Both the position numbers and the translations under genes were made by a program. From Minisyncoccota bacterium (lineage in GTDB: Bacteria > Patescibacteriota > Microgenomatia > UBA1400 > PJMF01), in assembly GCA_009885085.1 (NCBI GenBank), contig VFLK01000004.1:1-35547 (forward strand): 35,547 nt of DNA, written 5' to 3'. Of the stretch, positions 1 to 6,757 are shown piece after piece; within the stretch, counting starts at the first letter, position 1; every line of letters begins with the position of its first letter. The notes beneath the pieces are model-generated. The model made no database searches and was not told the origin of the DNA. It saw only the letters and a program-made list of their open reading frames with translations.

Positions 1-482
1 ACTCCTTCGATATCCATTTTAAGAAAATCTATCGGCTTGGTAACAAATTCACTTAAGGCATGAGCTTCTACTTCTATCGCCTCTGATTGTTGAGAGCCAA
101 CCCAAGAACCCTTATGAAAGCTTGCAACTGAATGCCATTGTTCACTTGTCTCGTCTAAATATAAGGTTTCTATCCCTGATTTATCAGAAAGTGCAGTCTT
201 AATTAAAGTAACGCCTTCAATTTGATTTTCAAAAATGTTTCTTTCTAAAATTCTAAAGCTTTCAGGATTTGGTTCGAGTGCAACTATTTGTGAACCAGGG
301 TAAAGTTTTTTGAAATATAAAACGGATAATCCGATATGAGCGCCTGCATCGATTATGAAAGGAGTAGCGGTTTCAGATTCAAAATGATACAAATCTTGTG
401 TAAAAATCTCATTCTTGAGGCGATGATACTCTTCAGAATTATTGTAGAAAATGGTATATTTTTGAAGCTTACTTGAATTCAT
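1..482 (-). CDS. FkbM-family SAM-dependent methyltransferase (3' end outside window)
   Basis: About 160 residues are visible from the ATG at 482-480; the reading frame is open to the window edge, so the C-terminus is missing. Residues 43-51 read IIDAGAHIG, the class I methyltransferase glycine-rich motif, followed by VALEPNPESF (67-76), the acidic loop that binds the SAM ribose, then ALSD (97-100) and a KMDIEG motif near the visible end. This order is typical of the FkbM family, which usually O-methylates sugars or other small acceptors; the substrate here cannot be told. It is divergently transcribed from the toxin-antitoxin pair. There is no Shine-Dalgarno site. A perfect TATAAT lies 7 bases before the ATG, so the mRNA may be leaderless. 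Family call sure, substrate unknown. Confidence 0.88.
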   Translation of the reverse strand, partial: MNSSKLQKYTIFYNNSEEYHRLKNEIFTQDLYHFESETATPFIIDAGAHIGLSVLYFKKLYPGSQIVALEPNPESFRILERNIFENQIEGVTLIKTALSDKSGIETLYLDETSEQWHSVASFHKGSWVGSQQSEAIEVEAHALSEFVTKPIDFLKMDIEG

Positions 483-489
483 GGCGTTT

Positions 490-495
490 ATTATA
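490..495 (-). promoter_or_regulatory. -10 box (TATAAT) of the FkbM methyltransferase gene
   Basis: TATAAT on the minus strand with 7 bases between it and the ATG at 482. A transcript starting 6-8 bases downstream of the hexamer would begin at or next to the start codon. No clear -35 box is visible. Confidence 0.5.
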
Positions 496-537
496 CGCTT
501 TATGCAACGATGGGGGATATGATAGTATGAGAGTATT

Positions 538-720
538 ATGAAAAAGAACAGTAGTAGCTGGTATAGCATATTACCAAGAAAAAGTGACGTAAAACTAAGA
601 AAAAGCAGCTTTGATTTAGCTAGTTTTTATAAATTAGCAGATAAAGTTAACAACATTTTTAAAGAGGAAGAAAAATATCTTGAGCAAGAACAACGAAAAA
701 CTAAAATTACATATTCCTGA
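538..720 (+). CDS. small antitoxin-like protein upstream of PIN toxin
   Basis: A 60-aa, highly charged protein (Lys/Ser/Glu rich) with no recognisable family. It begins at an ATG, and its last 41 bases overlap the TTG start of the following PIN-domain gene. A short charged gene directly upstream of and overlapping a PIN nuclease is the normal layout of VapB-type antitoxins, so that is the inferred role: binding and neutralising the PIN protein and perhaps autorepressing the operon. No ribbon-helix-helix or AbrB motif can be seen with confidence. The call rests on position and size only. Confidence 0.5.
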   Translation: MKKNSSSWYSILPRKSDVKLRKSSFDLASFYKLADKVNNIFKEEEKYLEQEQRKTKITYS

Positions 721-1210
721 AGACTTTTACAATAAATTTTCAAAGAAACACTTGCTTTTTGACACTTGTGTTTTTATTGACGCAATGTCGCATAAACAGG
801 AGTTTGGTGATTTTTTTAAGAATTGTAAGAAAAATGATATTACTTTAGTTACGATCGATCCAGTTGTTTTTGAGTTTACACAAGGAGCGGAAAATCCAGA
901 CAAGCTTGAAAGTAAAATTAAGTTCATTTCAGGTATAGTAGATTATATTTTACCTATCAATAGTGATTTATTTACAAAATATATTCCAAGTTTGATTTTA
1001 GAATATAAAGAAAATGGTAAGGGTTTATCTATTACAGATTTGTTGCTTGGGGCAACTCTGTAATGTCACAGAGTTGATTTAGTTCTGATGACTAGAAATC
1101 ACAGTGATTTTCCACTTAATATTTTTAATTTAAGAAATAATATTGTCATGGAAATGAGAAGATCACTTCAAGTCTATGGTATCTATGGATTTAGTAAAGG
1201 TAAAAGTTGA
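680..1210 (+). pseudogene. VapC-like PIN-domain ribonuclease toxin, interrupted by an in-frame TAA
   Basis: Starts at TTG 680 with an AGAGGAAG ribosome site 9-17 bases upstream, inside the antitoxin gene. The first 127 codons carry the PIN acidic residues: D28 (LLFDTCVFIDA), E65 (VVFEFTQ) and D120 (SITDLLLGA). The frame then meets TAA at 1061-1063 but stays open for 48 more codons to TGA at 1208-1210. Those codons include LVLMTRNHSDFP, which matches the conserved C-terminal strand of PIN domains (T-x-N-x-x-DF). The natural gene was therefore about 176 codons, broken by a single nonsense change (CAA or AAA to TAA). The downstream nfo ATG lies one base after the final TGA, consistent with an old operon. 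The product is probably inactive unless the stop is read through or is a sequencing error. Confidence 0.78.
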
Positions 1211-1211
1211 T

Positions 1212-2129
1212 ATGAATATAAATAGAAAAATTGGAGCTCATGTTTCAGCTAGCGGCGGCTTATATAAGGCTGTTGAAAGAGCAAGCGAAATCGGCGCAAA
1301 CTGCCTACAGCTATTTTCGGGAAGTCCTCGGGTTTGGAAGAGGAAGGATTTGTCGGAGTTTGATACTGCTATGTTGTTTTCAAAACAAGAAGAATTATCA
1401 GTAGGTCCAATCTTTACTCATTCTCTGTATTTGATCAACTTGGCATCGGATAAACCCGAACTTTTGGAGAAGAGCTTTAATGCTCTCAAGTATGATCTTG
1501 AGTTTGATAGCTTGATAAATGGTTCGGGAATTATTGTGCATTTGGGTAGTCACCAGGGTCGAGGTTGGGAAATAGTACGTGAGCAGGTTGCGGAGCAAAT
1601 AGTTAAATTGCTGGATGTTACTCCCAAAAATTCGACTTTTTTGATTGAAAATTCGGCAGGTCAAAATGGAAAATTATGTAGCAAACTTGAAGATATTAGG
1701 TGGTTGATTGATAGAGTAGCAGAGTTAAATAATGAGAAAAATGATGTTTCATCGGATATTTCTTCGGCTGAATCAGCTAATTCTCGATTAGGATGGTGTC
1801 TTGATACTTGTCATGCTCATGCTGCTGGTTATGCATTGGGAAATGAACCAAGGTCGTTAGTTTCAATAAGTATTCTTGATGAAATTGCACGGTTTGGACT
1901 GTGGAATAATCTGAAATGTATTCATGTCAATGATAGTCGAGATTATTTTAATTCAGGAAGAGATAGACATGAAAACCTGGGCTTGGGAAATATTCTAACT
2001 GAGGATTTCAAATATTTTCTGAATTACAAAAAAGTATTGGGAATTCCTTTGCTTCTAGAGGTTCCAGGACTCGAAGGGAACGGTCCAGATGCACAGAATA
2101 TTGCTGTTTTAAAAAATTATTGTAAATAA
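1212..2129 (+). CDS. nfo: deoxyribonuclease IV (AP endonuclease, Nfo family)
   Basis: Cleaves the phosphodiester bond 5' of abasic sites in base-excision repair, using three zinc ions in a TIM barrel. The start is set at ATG 1212 because the family begins RKIGAHVSASGG right after it; the earlier in-frame ATGs at 1176 and 1185 would add an unrelated N-terminus overlapping the PIN remnant. About 305 aa, close to the family's 280-300. All metal-ligand motifs are visible in order: THSLYLINLAS, IIVHLGSH, LIENSAGQ, CLDTCHAHAAGY, IHVNDSRDYFNSGRDRHENLG and LLLEVPG. A 15-20 residue acidic/Ser insertion (NEKNDVSSDISSAESANS) precedes CLDTCH. It begins one base after the TGA of the PIN frame, so it was probably translationally coupled. 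Confidence 0.95.
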   Translation: MNINRKIGAHVSASGGLYKAVERASEIGANCLQLFSGSPRVWKRKDLSEFDTAMLFSKQEELSVGPIFTHSLYLINLASDKPELLEKSFNALKYDLEFDSLINGSGIIVHLGSHQGRGWEIVREQVAEQIVKLLDVTPKNSTFLIENSAGQNGKLCSKLEDIRWLIDRVAELNNEKNDVSSDISSAESANSRLGWCLDTCHAHAAGYALGNEPRSLVSISILDEIARFGLWNNLKCIHVNDSRDYFNSGRDRHENLGLGNILTEDFKYFLNYKKVLGIPLLLEVPGLEGNGPDAQNIAVLKNYCK

Positions 2130-2140
2130 GGACATTGATT

Positions 2141-3361
2141 TTGATATCTACACAAGAATCGACTAATTGGCTGACAGTTTTTCCAACTCCCAACGAAGAT
2201 GAAGCGGTATTTTTGGAAAATTTCTCGAGTTCTTTGGGAAATTTGCCTGATACTCAAGCTGTGGTTCTTGCAGTAGACGAAGCTCTTAGAACTAAGGAGT
2301 GGAATGGCAATAAATTATCTGAAACACAACTTGAATTATTACAAAGAGTTTGGAATCACATTGAAAAAGGAGTGTCACTCGGTTTAGATGAGGCCGTTAA
2401 TCTAAAAAATAGAGAGCTTTCGGAAAAACTTAAGAAAAAATCAAGAGAAGAAATGATGGACGGAGATCAACATAGCCATGACACTGGAGATTACCGAGGT
2501 AATATGGCTATTTTAGAACATTCTCCTTCAAGATATGGCAATTCTCAAAGCTTTTATGTTCCAGAATATACGCCGCACTTAGAAATCGGAGACACAGTTA
2601 ATTTTTTATATCGTAGAATAAAACAGCTTTTAAGTATGAATATGTCAAAGCCAGTTGTGTGCTTGGATATAGGTTCTATGAAAGGCGAGACCTGGTTGGA
2701 ATTATCAAAAGTCTTTGATCAAGAGATAAAAGAAGGAAAACTAATATTGGTTGCAACTAATATTAGTCAACCAATTAAAGAGATAGATCCTCAAACTACA
2801 GATTCTTTAGTTCAATTTATAGTTGCAGATTTAGGTGAAATTTTTGGAAAAGAACTGACTTTACCCAATGGTAAAAAGTATGTTTTAAATGAAGGATCAA
2901 TTGATATTTTGCACGAAAATAAATCTATCTCACAACACGATGTAATTTTAGATAAAGATGCTAAGATTTTAACTGATTTAGTTGGCAATTCTGGCATGAT
3001 TATGTCTAGTCAAAACGATATAAGTAGAGGTTCCACAGATGGATTGAGTTTGCCAGAAAAAAATTTGAAAATTGCAATAAATGGCAATGGTTCTTTGGTT
3101 CATAAAACCAAGGCTAGATTGCGTGGTGAAGCTCGCATGGAAGCCGGAAGATTCTATACTAGAGATGTTGGTGATGACATATTACGTAGGGCAGTTAATA
3201 CTTTGCGATCATCTGGGTTATCGGCAGTAAATAAAGCAAAAAAACCTTCTTCAAATGAGAATTTTAAACTAAGATATATTTTTTGGGTAGGAAAAAACAC
3301 TCCTCAATTAAAAGTTACTGATTCAGATGGAGAGGAATTGGATTTAGAATTTAATAATTAA
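2141..3361 (+). CDS. hypothetical protein with Rossmann/SAM-methyltransferase-like core
   Basis: About 406 aa, not recognised as a named family. Two in-frame TTG starts exist (2135 and 2141). TTG 2141 is preferred because AAGGA (2128-2132) then sits 8 bases upstream, as at other genes here. The N-terminal ~110 residues are helical and charged. The central part (about 165-190) has VVCLDIGSMKGETWLEL, resembling the first strand and glycine loop of class I methyltransferases, and a later SIDILHENKSISQHDVIL stretch resembles the post-motif region. The C-terminus (FKLRYIFWVGKN) is beta-like. It lies between nfo and a HAD hydrolase with 4-11 base gaps, suggesting one operon. A SAM-dependent role is inference; no catalytic residue can be named. 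Confidence 0.6.
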   Translation: MISTQESTNWLTVFPTPNEDEAVFLENFSSSLGNLPDTQAVVLAVDEALRTKEWNGNKLSETQLELLQRVWNHIEKGVSLGLDEAVNLKNRELSEKLKKKSREEMMDGDQHSHDTGDYRGNMAILEHSPSRYGNSQSFYVPEYTPHLEIGDTVNFLYRRIKQLLSMNMSKPVVCLDIGSMKGETWLELSKVFDQEIKEGKLILVATNISQPIKEIDPQTTDSLVQFIVADLGEIFGKELTLPNGKKYVLNEGSIDILHENKSISQHDVILDKDAKILTDLVGNSGMIMSSQNDISRGSTDGLSLPEKNLKIAINGNGSLVHKTKARLRGEARMEAGRFYTRDVGDDILRRAVNTLRSSGLSAVNKAKKPSSNENFKLRYIFWVGKNTPQLKVTDSDGEELDLEFNN

Positions 3362-3365
3362 TATT

Positions 3366-4064
3366 ATGTCAATCAAATATAAAAATAAAGATATTAACGC
3401 AATAGTGCTGGATTTTGATGGGACATTTTATTCAAATAAAGAGCTAGAATTAAAAATTTGGTCAGATGCTAGAAAAAAATTTATTGACAAGATGATTTCT
3501 AGTTCGAATAGGGCAGATATTAGAGCAACTGGACATGAAGAACTGCTTACGAAATTTGTCGAACATTCTATAGAGATAGGTTGGGAAAATGCTTTTGTAG
3601 AGTTTGGCGGAGCAGCACGAGACTTTCATCAGATTGCTGATAATGTTACTAAAGCAGAATTTTTGAAATTTGACCAAAAACTGACAGATTTTCTTCAAGT
3701 TCTAAGTCAAAATGTGTCTGTTTATATTTTTACTGGATCAAACAGAAAAACTGTAATCGATGCCATAGGTGTTTTGACCAAAGAATTGTGGATTCCGCTT
3801 TCTGACAACTTATTAGCTGTAGATGACATGAAAATTTCCAATAAGCCAAATATTGCTGCTTATGAGGAAATGCTTGATGTTTTTGGAATCGATGCTACTG
3901 AAATTATTTTTGTTGATGATCAAGAAGTCAAGGTGAATGCAGCTGCAAATCTTAATCTAATTACCTTTTTGATTGATGAAAACGCAGATAGCGCTGCAAA
4001 TTTTGAGTTGCACACTCCAATTAGCTCATTGGTTGAATTACAAAATCACCTAACCTTTGAATAA
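3366..4064 (+). CDS. HAD-superfamily hydrolase
   Basis: A 232-aa Asp-nucleophile phosphatase-like protein. Motif I is VLDFDGTFY (D16 nucleophile, D18 acid/base), motif II is the Thr in YIFTGS (T123), motif III is probably K160 in ISNKPN, and motif IV is FVDDQEVKVNAA (D184, D185), which binds magnesium. The helical cap between motifs I and II (about residues 25-110) is of C1 type. It starts 4 bases after the preceding stop, so it is probably cotranscribed. Substrate unknown; HAD proteins of this size include nucleotide and sugar-phosphate phosphatases. The ordinary motif set argues for a working enzyme. Confidence 0.85.
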   Translation: MSIKYKNKDINAIVLDFDGTFYSNKELELKIWSDARKKFIDKMISSSNRADIRATGHEELLTKFVEHSIEIGWENAFVEFGGAARDFHQIADNVTKAEFLKFDQKLTDFLQVLSQNVSVYIFTGSNRKTVIDAIGVLTKELWIPLSDNLLAVDDMKISNKPNIAAYEEMLDVFGIDATEIIFVDDQEVKVNAAANLNLITFLIDENADSAANFELHTPISSLVELQNHLTFE

Positions 4065-4093
4065 TTTAAAAACTGCCATCAGCCAGCATTCCC

Positions 4094-4102
4094 TGATATA
4101 AT
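4094..4102 (+). promoter_or_regulatory. extended -10 promoter of folD (TGATATAAT)
   Basis: A perfect TATAAT (4097-4102) with the extended-10 TG dinucleotide (4094-4095). CTGCCA at 4073-4078 is a 4/6 match to the -35 box with an 18-base spacer. Only 8 bases separate the -10 box from the folD ATG and no Shine-Dalgarno site exists, so the folD mRNA is predicted to be leaderless. Confidence 0.6.
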
Positions 4103-4110
4103 GTTTCTTC

Positions 4111-5055
4111 ATGTACATTTTTGATGGAATAAAATTAGCAGCAGAAAGAGAGATACTTCTTAAAGAGAAAATAGCTCGTAATTTTGATGGGAAATTGAAG
4201 ATCGCTGCAGTTTTGTTTACTGAGGATTCTGGAAGTCAAATTTATACAAGGCTAAAGAGCGAGGCAGCGAGCAGAGTAGGGATCAAATATGAAGTTCATG
4301 AATTCTCACTAGTCAATTCAAATGAATTAGGCGAAGTCCCAACGAATGAAAAAGTTATCGCCAAAATCAAAGAGTTAAACGCAGATCTAAGTGTTACAGG
4401 GATTATTATTCAAAAGCCTTGGAGAAAAACTTGGATTAAGGCAAGGCCTGAAGTTTCAGAATTTTCCGAGTCTCAACAGAAAGATGAATATAATTCTTGG
4501 TGGAGTGGACTAACTTCTCAAATTTCAGAGAATAAAGATGTCGATGGCTTGCATCCAAATACCATTAAATTTATTCAAAATGGCAGCTGGCAAGAATATG
4601 GAAAAGTTTTGCCTGCAACTTGTCGTGCCGTCTTGACCATTTTAACTAGGGCAGGGGAGTTAGCAAAAACTGAAAGCGAGTTGCAAACACCAAAAGTAGA
4701 GAAAGTCATCATTCTGGGAAAGTCAGACTTATTGGGAATTCCACTTTATTATGAATTGTTAAGACAGGGTAAGAATGTTGAATTAATTGCTAGCTCAGAA
4801 CTTGAAGATCGTATGTCATCTGGAATGAAATTGCTCGATGCAACGATAATTGTTTCTGCCACAGGTATTAAAAACTTAATTACAGGGGATTTGATTTCAT
4901 CAGGAGTTTCAGTTATTGATGTTGGTGAACCAAAACCAGATGTTGAATTTAGTTCGGTTTCGGCAAAAGCTTCTTTTATTACTCCGGTGCCCGGTGGTGT
5001 TGGTCCAATGACTGTGATCAGTTTGCTTGAGAATTGCGTTAGTCTTGTGAGATAA
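4111..5055 (+). CDS. folD: bifunctional methylenetetrahydrofolate dehydrogenase/cyclohydrolase
   Basis: Interconverts 5,10-methylene-, methenyl- and 10-formyl-tetrahydrofolate in cytosolic one-carbon metabolism. At 314 aa it is longer than the usual ~285. Family features are YTRLKSEAASRVGI (catalytic-type Y45 and K49), TGIIIQKPW (Q101), KDVDGLHPNT (D145), an NAD(P) Rossmann loop VIILGKSDLLGIPL (about 199-212), SATGIKNLI, VIDVGEP and the terminal TPVPGGVGPMT. Two oddities: about 18 extra Trp/charged residues between IQKPW and KDVDG, and the usual PCTP segment replaced by LPATCRA. The core ligands are present, so activity is expected. It has its own promoter immediately upstream, with no ribosome-binding site. 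Confidence 0.92.
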   Translation: MYIFDGIKLAAEREILLKEKIARNFDGKLKIAAVLFTEDSGSQIYTRLKSEAASRVGIKYEVHEFSLVNSNELGEVPTNEKVIAKIKELNADLSVTGIIIQKPWRKTWIKARPEVSEFSESQQKDEYNSWWSGLTSQISENKDVDGLHPNTIKFIQNGSWQEYGKVLPATCRAVLTILTRAGELAKTESELQTPKVEKVIILGKSDLLGIPLYYELLRQGKNVELIASSELEDRMSSGMKLLDATIIVSATGIKNLITGDLISSGVSVIDVGEPKPDVEFSSVSAKASFITPVPGGVGPMTVISLLENCVSLVR

Positions 5056-5218
5056 GGTGAGTGGCTATAGCCAGAGAGGGTACCCTGGGGTATAATTCAC
5101 CTCTAGTAAATATTATAAAAACGAGCGAGTGGGTCAGTCCTGAATTTTTCCCATTTAATCGTAAACATTTTGGCTATAAGCTTTTGCTTAAAATCCAGAA
5201 TAGAAATAAGGACACAAT
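5056..5218 (+). promoter_or_regulatory. rpsB promoter and structured 5' leader
   Basis: A perfect TATAAT at 5091-5096 lies about 120 bases before rpsB. The transcribed leader can form a stem at 5130-5153 (TGGG/CCCA with TCAG/CTGA inside) and a small hairpin TAAGC-TTTT-GCTTA at 5177-5190. The rpsB ribosome site AAGGA is at 5208-5212. S2 autoregulates its own mRNA in other bacteria, so this leader is a candidate for such control, but no known leader motif was recognised. A perfect 10-base palindrome, GGCTATAGCC, lies at 5062-5071, upstream of the promoter. Confidence 0.45.
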
Positions 5219-6259
5219 ATGAAAGATTATTCAAAACTTCCTCAAGTTGCTCCAGAATATGATTTAACAGACCTATTAGAGGCTGGATGTCATTTTGGTC
5301 ATCAAAAATCTAAATGGAACCCAAGAATGGCGGAATACATTTACATGGAAAAAGATGGAGTTCACATTTTTGATTTAGAGAAAACTGCTAGCCAACTTCA
5401 AGTAGCATACAATTTTGTTTATGATATGGCTTCAAAAGGAAAAACCATGGTTATGGTTGGTACCAAGAAACAAGCTAAAATAATTATTCAAGAAGAAGCT
5501 GAAGCAAACGGCACAATGTATATTATTTCAAGATGGTTGGGTGGATTAATCACCAACTGGAATCAAGTTAAAGGTTCATTAAAAAGAATGATTGAAATTG
5601 ATGCAGGATTGAAATCTGGAAAATATGATGGATATACAAAATTCGAAAAAGTCCAATTAGAAAAAGAGAAAACTAGATTCGAAAGATTTTTTGGTGGAAT
5701 CAGAGAATTAAAAGCAATTCCAGATTTTTTATTTATCGTTGATGTAAAAAGAGAAAAAAATGCAGTCAGAGAAGCTAAATTAATGGGCGTGCCTATTATT
5801 GCTTTAATCGACTCAAACGCAAATCCTGAGGATGTTGACATTGCAATTCCAGCAAACGATGATGCTTTGAGAAGTATCAAATATATTGTTAGTGAAATTG
5901 CTTCAGCGTATGCTGCAGGCAAAAAATCAAATGGAAAAGTCGCTGCTAAACCAGCTGTTGTTGTTAAAACTGAGACTGCAGAAGTTGCTTCAACAGAGAA
6001 AGTTGCTCCAACAGAGAAAGTTGAAAAAACAGCAGTTAAACCAGTTTCAAAACCAGTTGAGTCAGTTAAGCCTGAAGCTTCTTCAAAACCAGTTGCTAAA
6101 GAAACCAAAAAAGTTGTTACAAAACCAGCTTCAAAACCAGCTGCAAAAAAAGTCGTTGAAAAGCCAGTGGTCAAAGAAATCAAAAAAGTCGCTGCTAAAC
6201 CAGCTACAAAAAAACCTGTAGCTAAGAAACCAGTTGCCAAAAAAGTAGTCAAAAAATAA
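5219..6259 (+). CDS. rpsB: 30S ribosomal protein S2 with long basic C-terminal tail
   Basis: Ribosomal protein S2 binds the 30S head-body junction and is needed for mRNA and S1 docking. The start follows AAGGA with a 6-base gap. Residues 1-235 are a normal S2: DLLEAGCHFGHQKSKWNPRMAEYIYMEKDG at the N-terminus, then SRWLGGLITNW, the ERFFGGI segment and PIIALIDSNANPEDVDIAIPANDDA. The remaining ~110 residues are an added low-complexity tail of Lys, Ala, Pro, Val and Thr (repeated units such as KPVAKK and KPASKPAAKK), resembling histone-H1-like tails. The total of 346 aa compares with about 230-260 in most bacteria. tsf follows after 9 bases, the universal rpsB-tsf order. Confidence 0.97.
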   Translation: MKDYSKLPQVAPEYDLTDLLEAGCHFGHQKSKWNPRMAEYIYMEKDGVHIFDLEKTASQLQVAYNFVYDMASKGKTMVMVGTKKQAKIIIQEEAEANGTMYIISRWLGGLITNWNQVKGSLKRMIEIDAGLKSGKYDGYTKFEKVQLEKEKTRFERFFGGIRELKAIPDFLFIVDVKREKNAVREAKLMGVPIIALIDSNANPEDVDIAIPANDDALRSIKYIVSEIASAYAAGKKSNGKVAAKPAVVVKTETAEVASTEKVAPTEKVEKTAVKPVSKPVESVKPEASSKPVAKETKKVVTKPASKPAAKKVVEKPVVKEIKKVAAKPATKKPVAKKPVAKKVVKK

Positions 6260-6268
6260 AGGAGCTCC

Positions 6269-6727
6269 ATGTCATACACAGTCGCAGAAGTTAAAAAACT
6301 TAGAGAAGAAACTGGCGCCGGAATGCTTGATTGCAAAAAAGCACTAGAGGAAACTAAAGGTGATTTTGAAGCTGCTAAAGAAGTGGTTAGAAAAAAAGGC
6401 TTAGACAGAGCTGATAAAAAAGCTGATAGAGAAACAAAAGAAGGCTATATAGCTCATTATGTCCACTCTAACAATAAAGTTGGTGCTTTAGTTGAGATTC
6501 TTTGTGAGACAGATTTTGTAGCAAGAAACGAAGAATTTCAAAGAATGGCAAAAGATGTTGCAATGCATGTTACTGCAATGAACTCCGAATCAGTTGAAGA
6601 GCTTTTAAAAGAACCATTCGTTAAAGATCCTTCAAAGACAATCGAAGAATTAGTTAAAGGTATTTCTGGGAAAACCGGAGAGAAACTTTTGGTTAACAAG
6701 ATCGTTCGATTTGAAGTTGGTCAGTAA
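6269..6727 (+). CDS. tsf: elongation factor Ts (short form)
   Basis: Guanine-nucleotide exchange factor for EF-Tu. Residues 1-50 form the UBA-like N-terminal domain with the conserved VKKLREETGAGMLDCKKAL and GDFEAAKEVVRKKG; residues 60-95 hold the core signature VGALVEILCETDFVARNEEF. At 152 aa it has a single core subdomain, whereas E. coli EF-Ts is about 283 aa; short forms are known in other lineages. The ATG is preceded by AGGAGCTCC, a good ribosome site 9 bases after the rpsB stop. No missing key residue was noticed. Confidence 0.96.
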   Translation: MSYTVAEVKKLREETGAGMLDCKKALEETKGDFEAAKEVVRKKGLDRADKKADRETKEGYIAHYVHSNNKVGALVEILCETDFVARNEEFQRMAKDVAMHVTAMNSESVEELLKEPFVKDPSKTIEELVKGISGKTGEKLLVNKIVRFEVGQ

Positions 6728-6757
6728 TAAATCCCTTACTCGATTGGAGCAACGGGA

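Noticed and set aside
5563-6336. Long 257-aa open frame on the minus strand across rpsB
   Set aside because: It is the mirror of the Lys/Ala/Pro-rich S2 tail; composition is hydrophobic low-complexity, there is no ribosome site, and it overlaps two certain genes.
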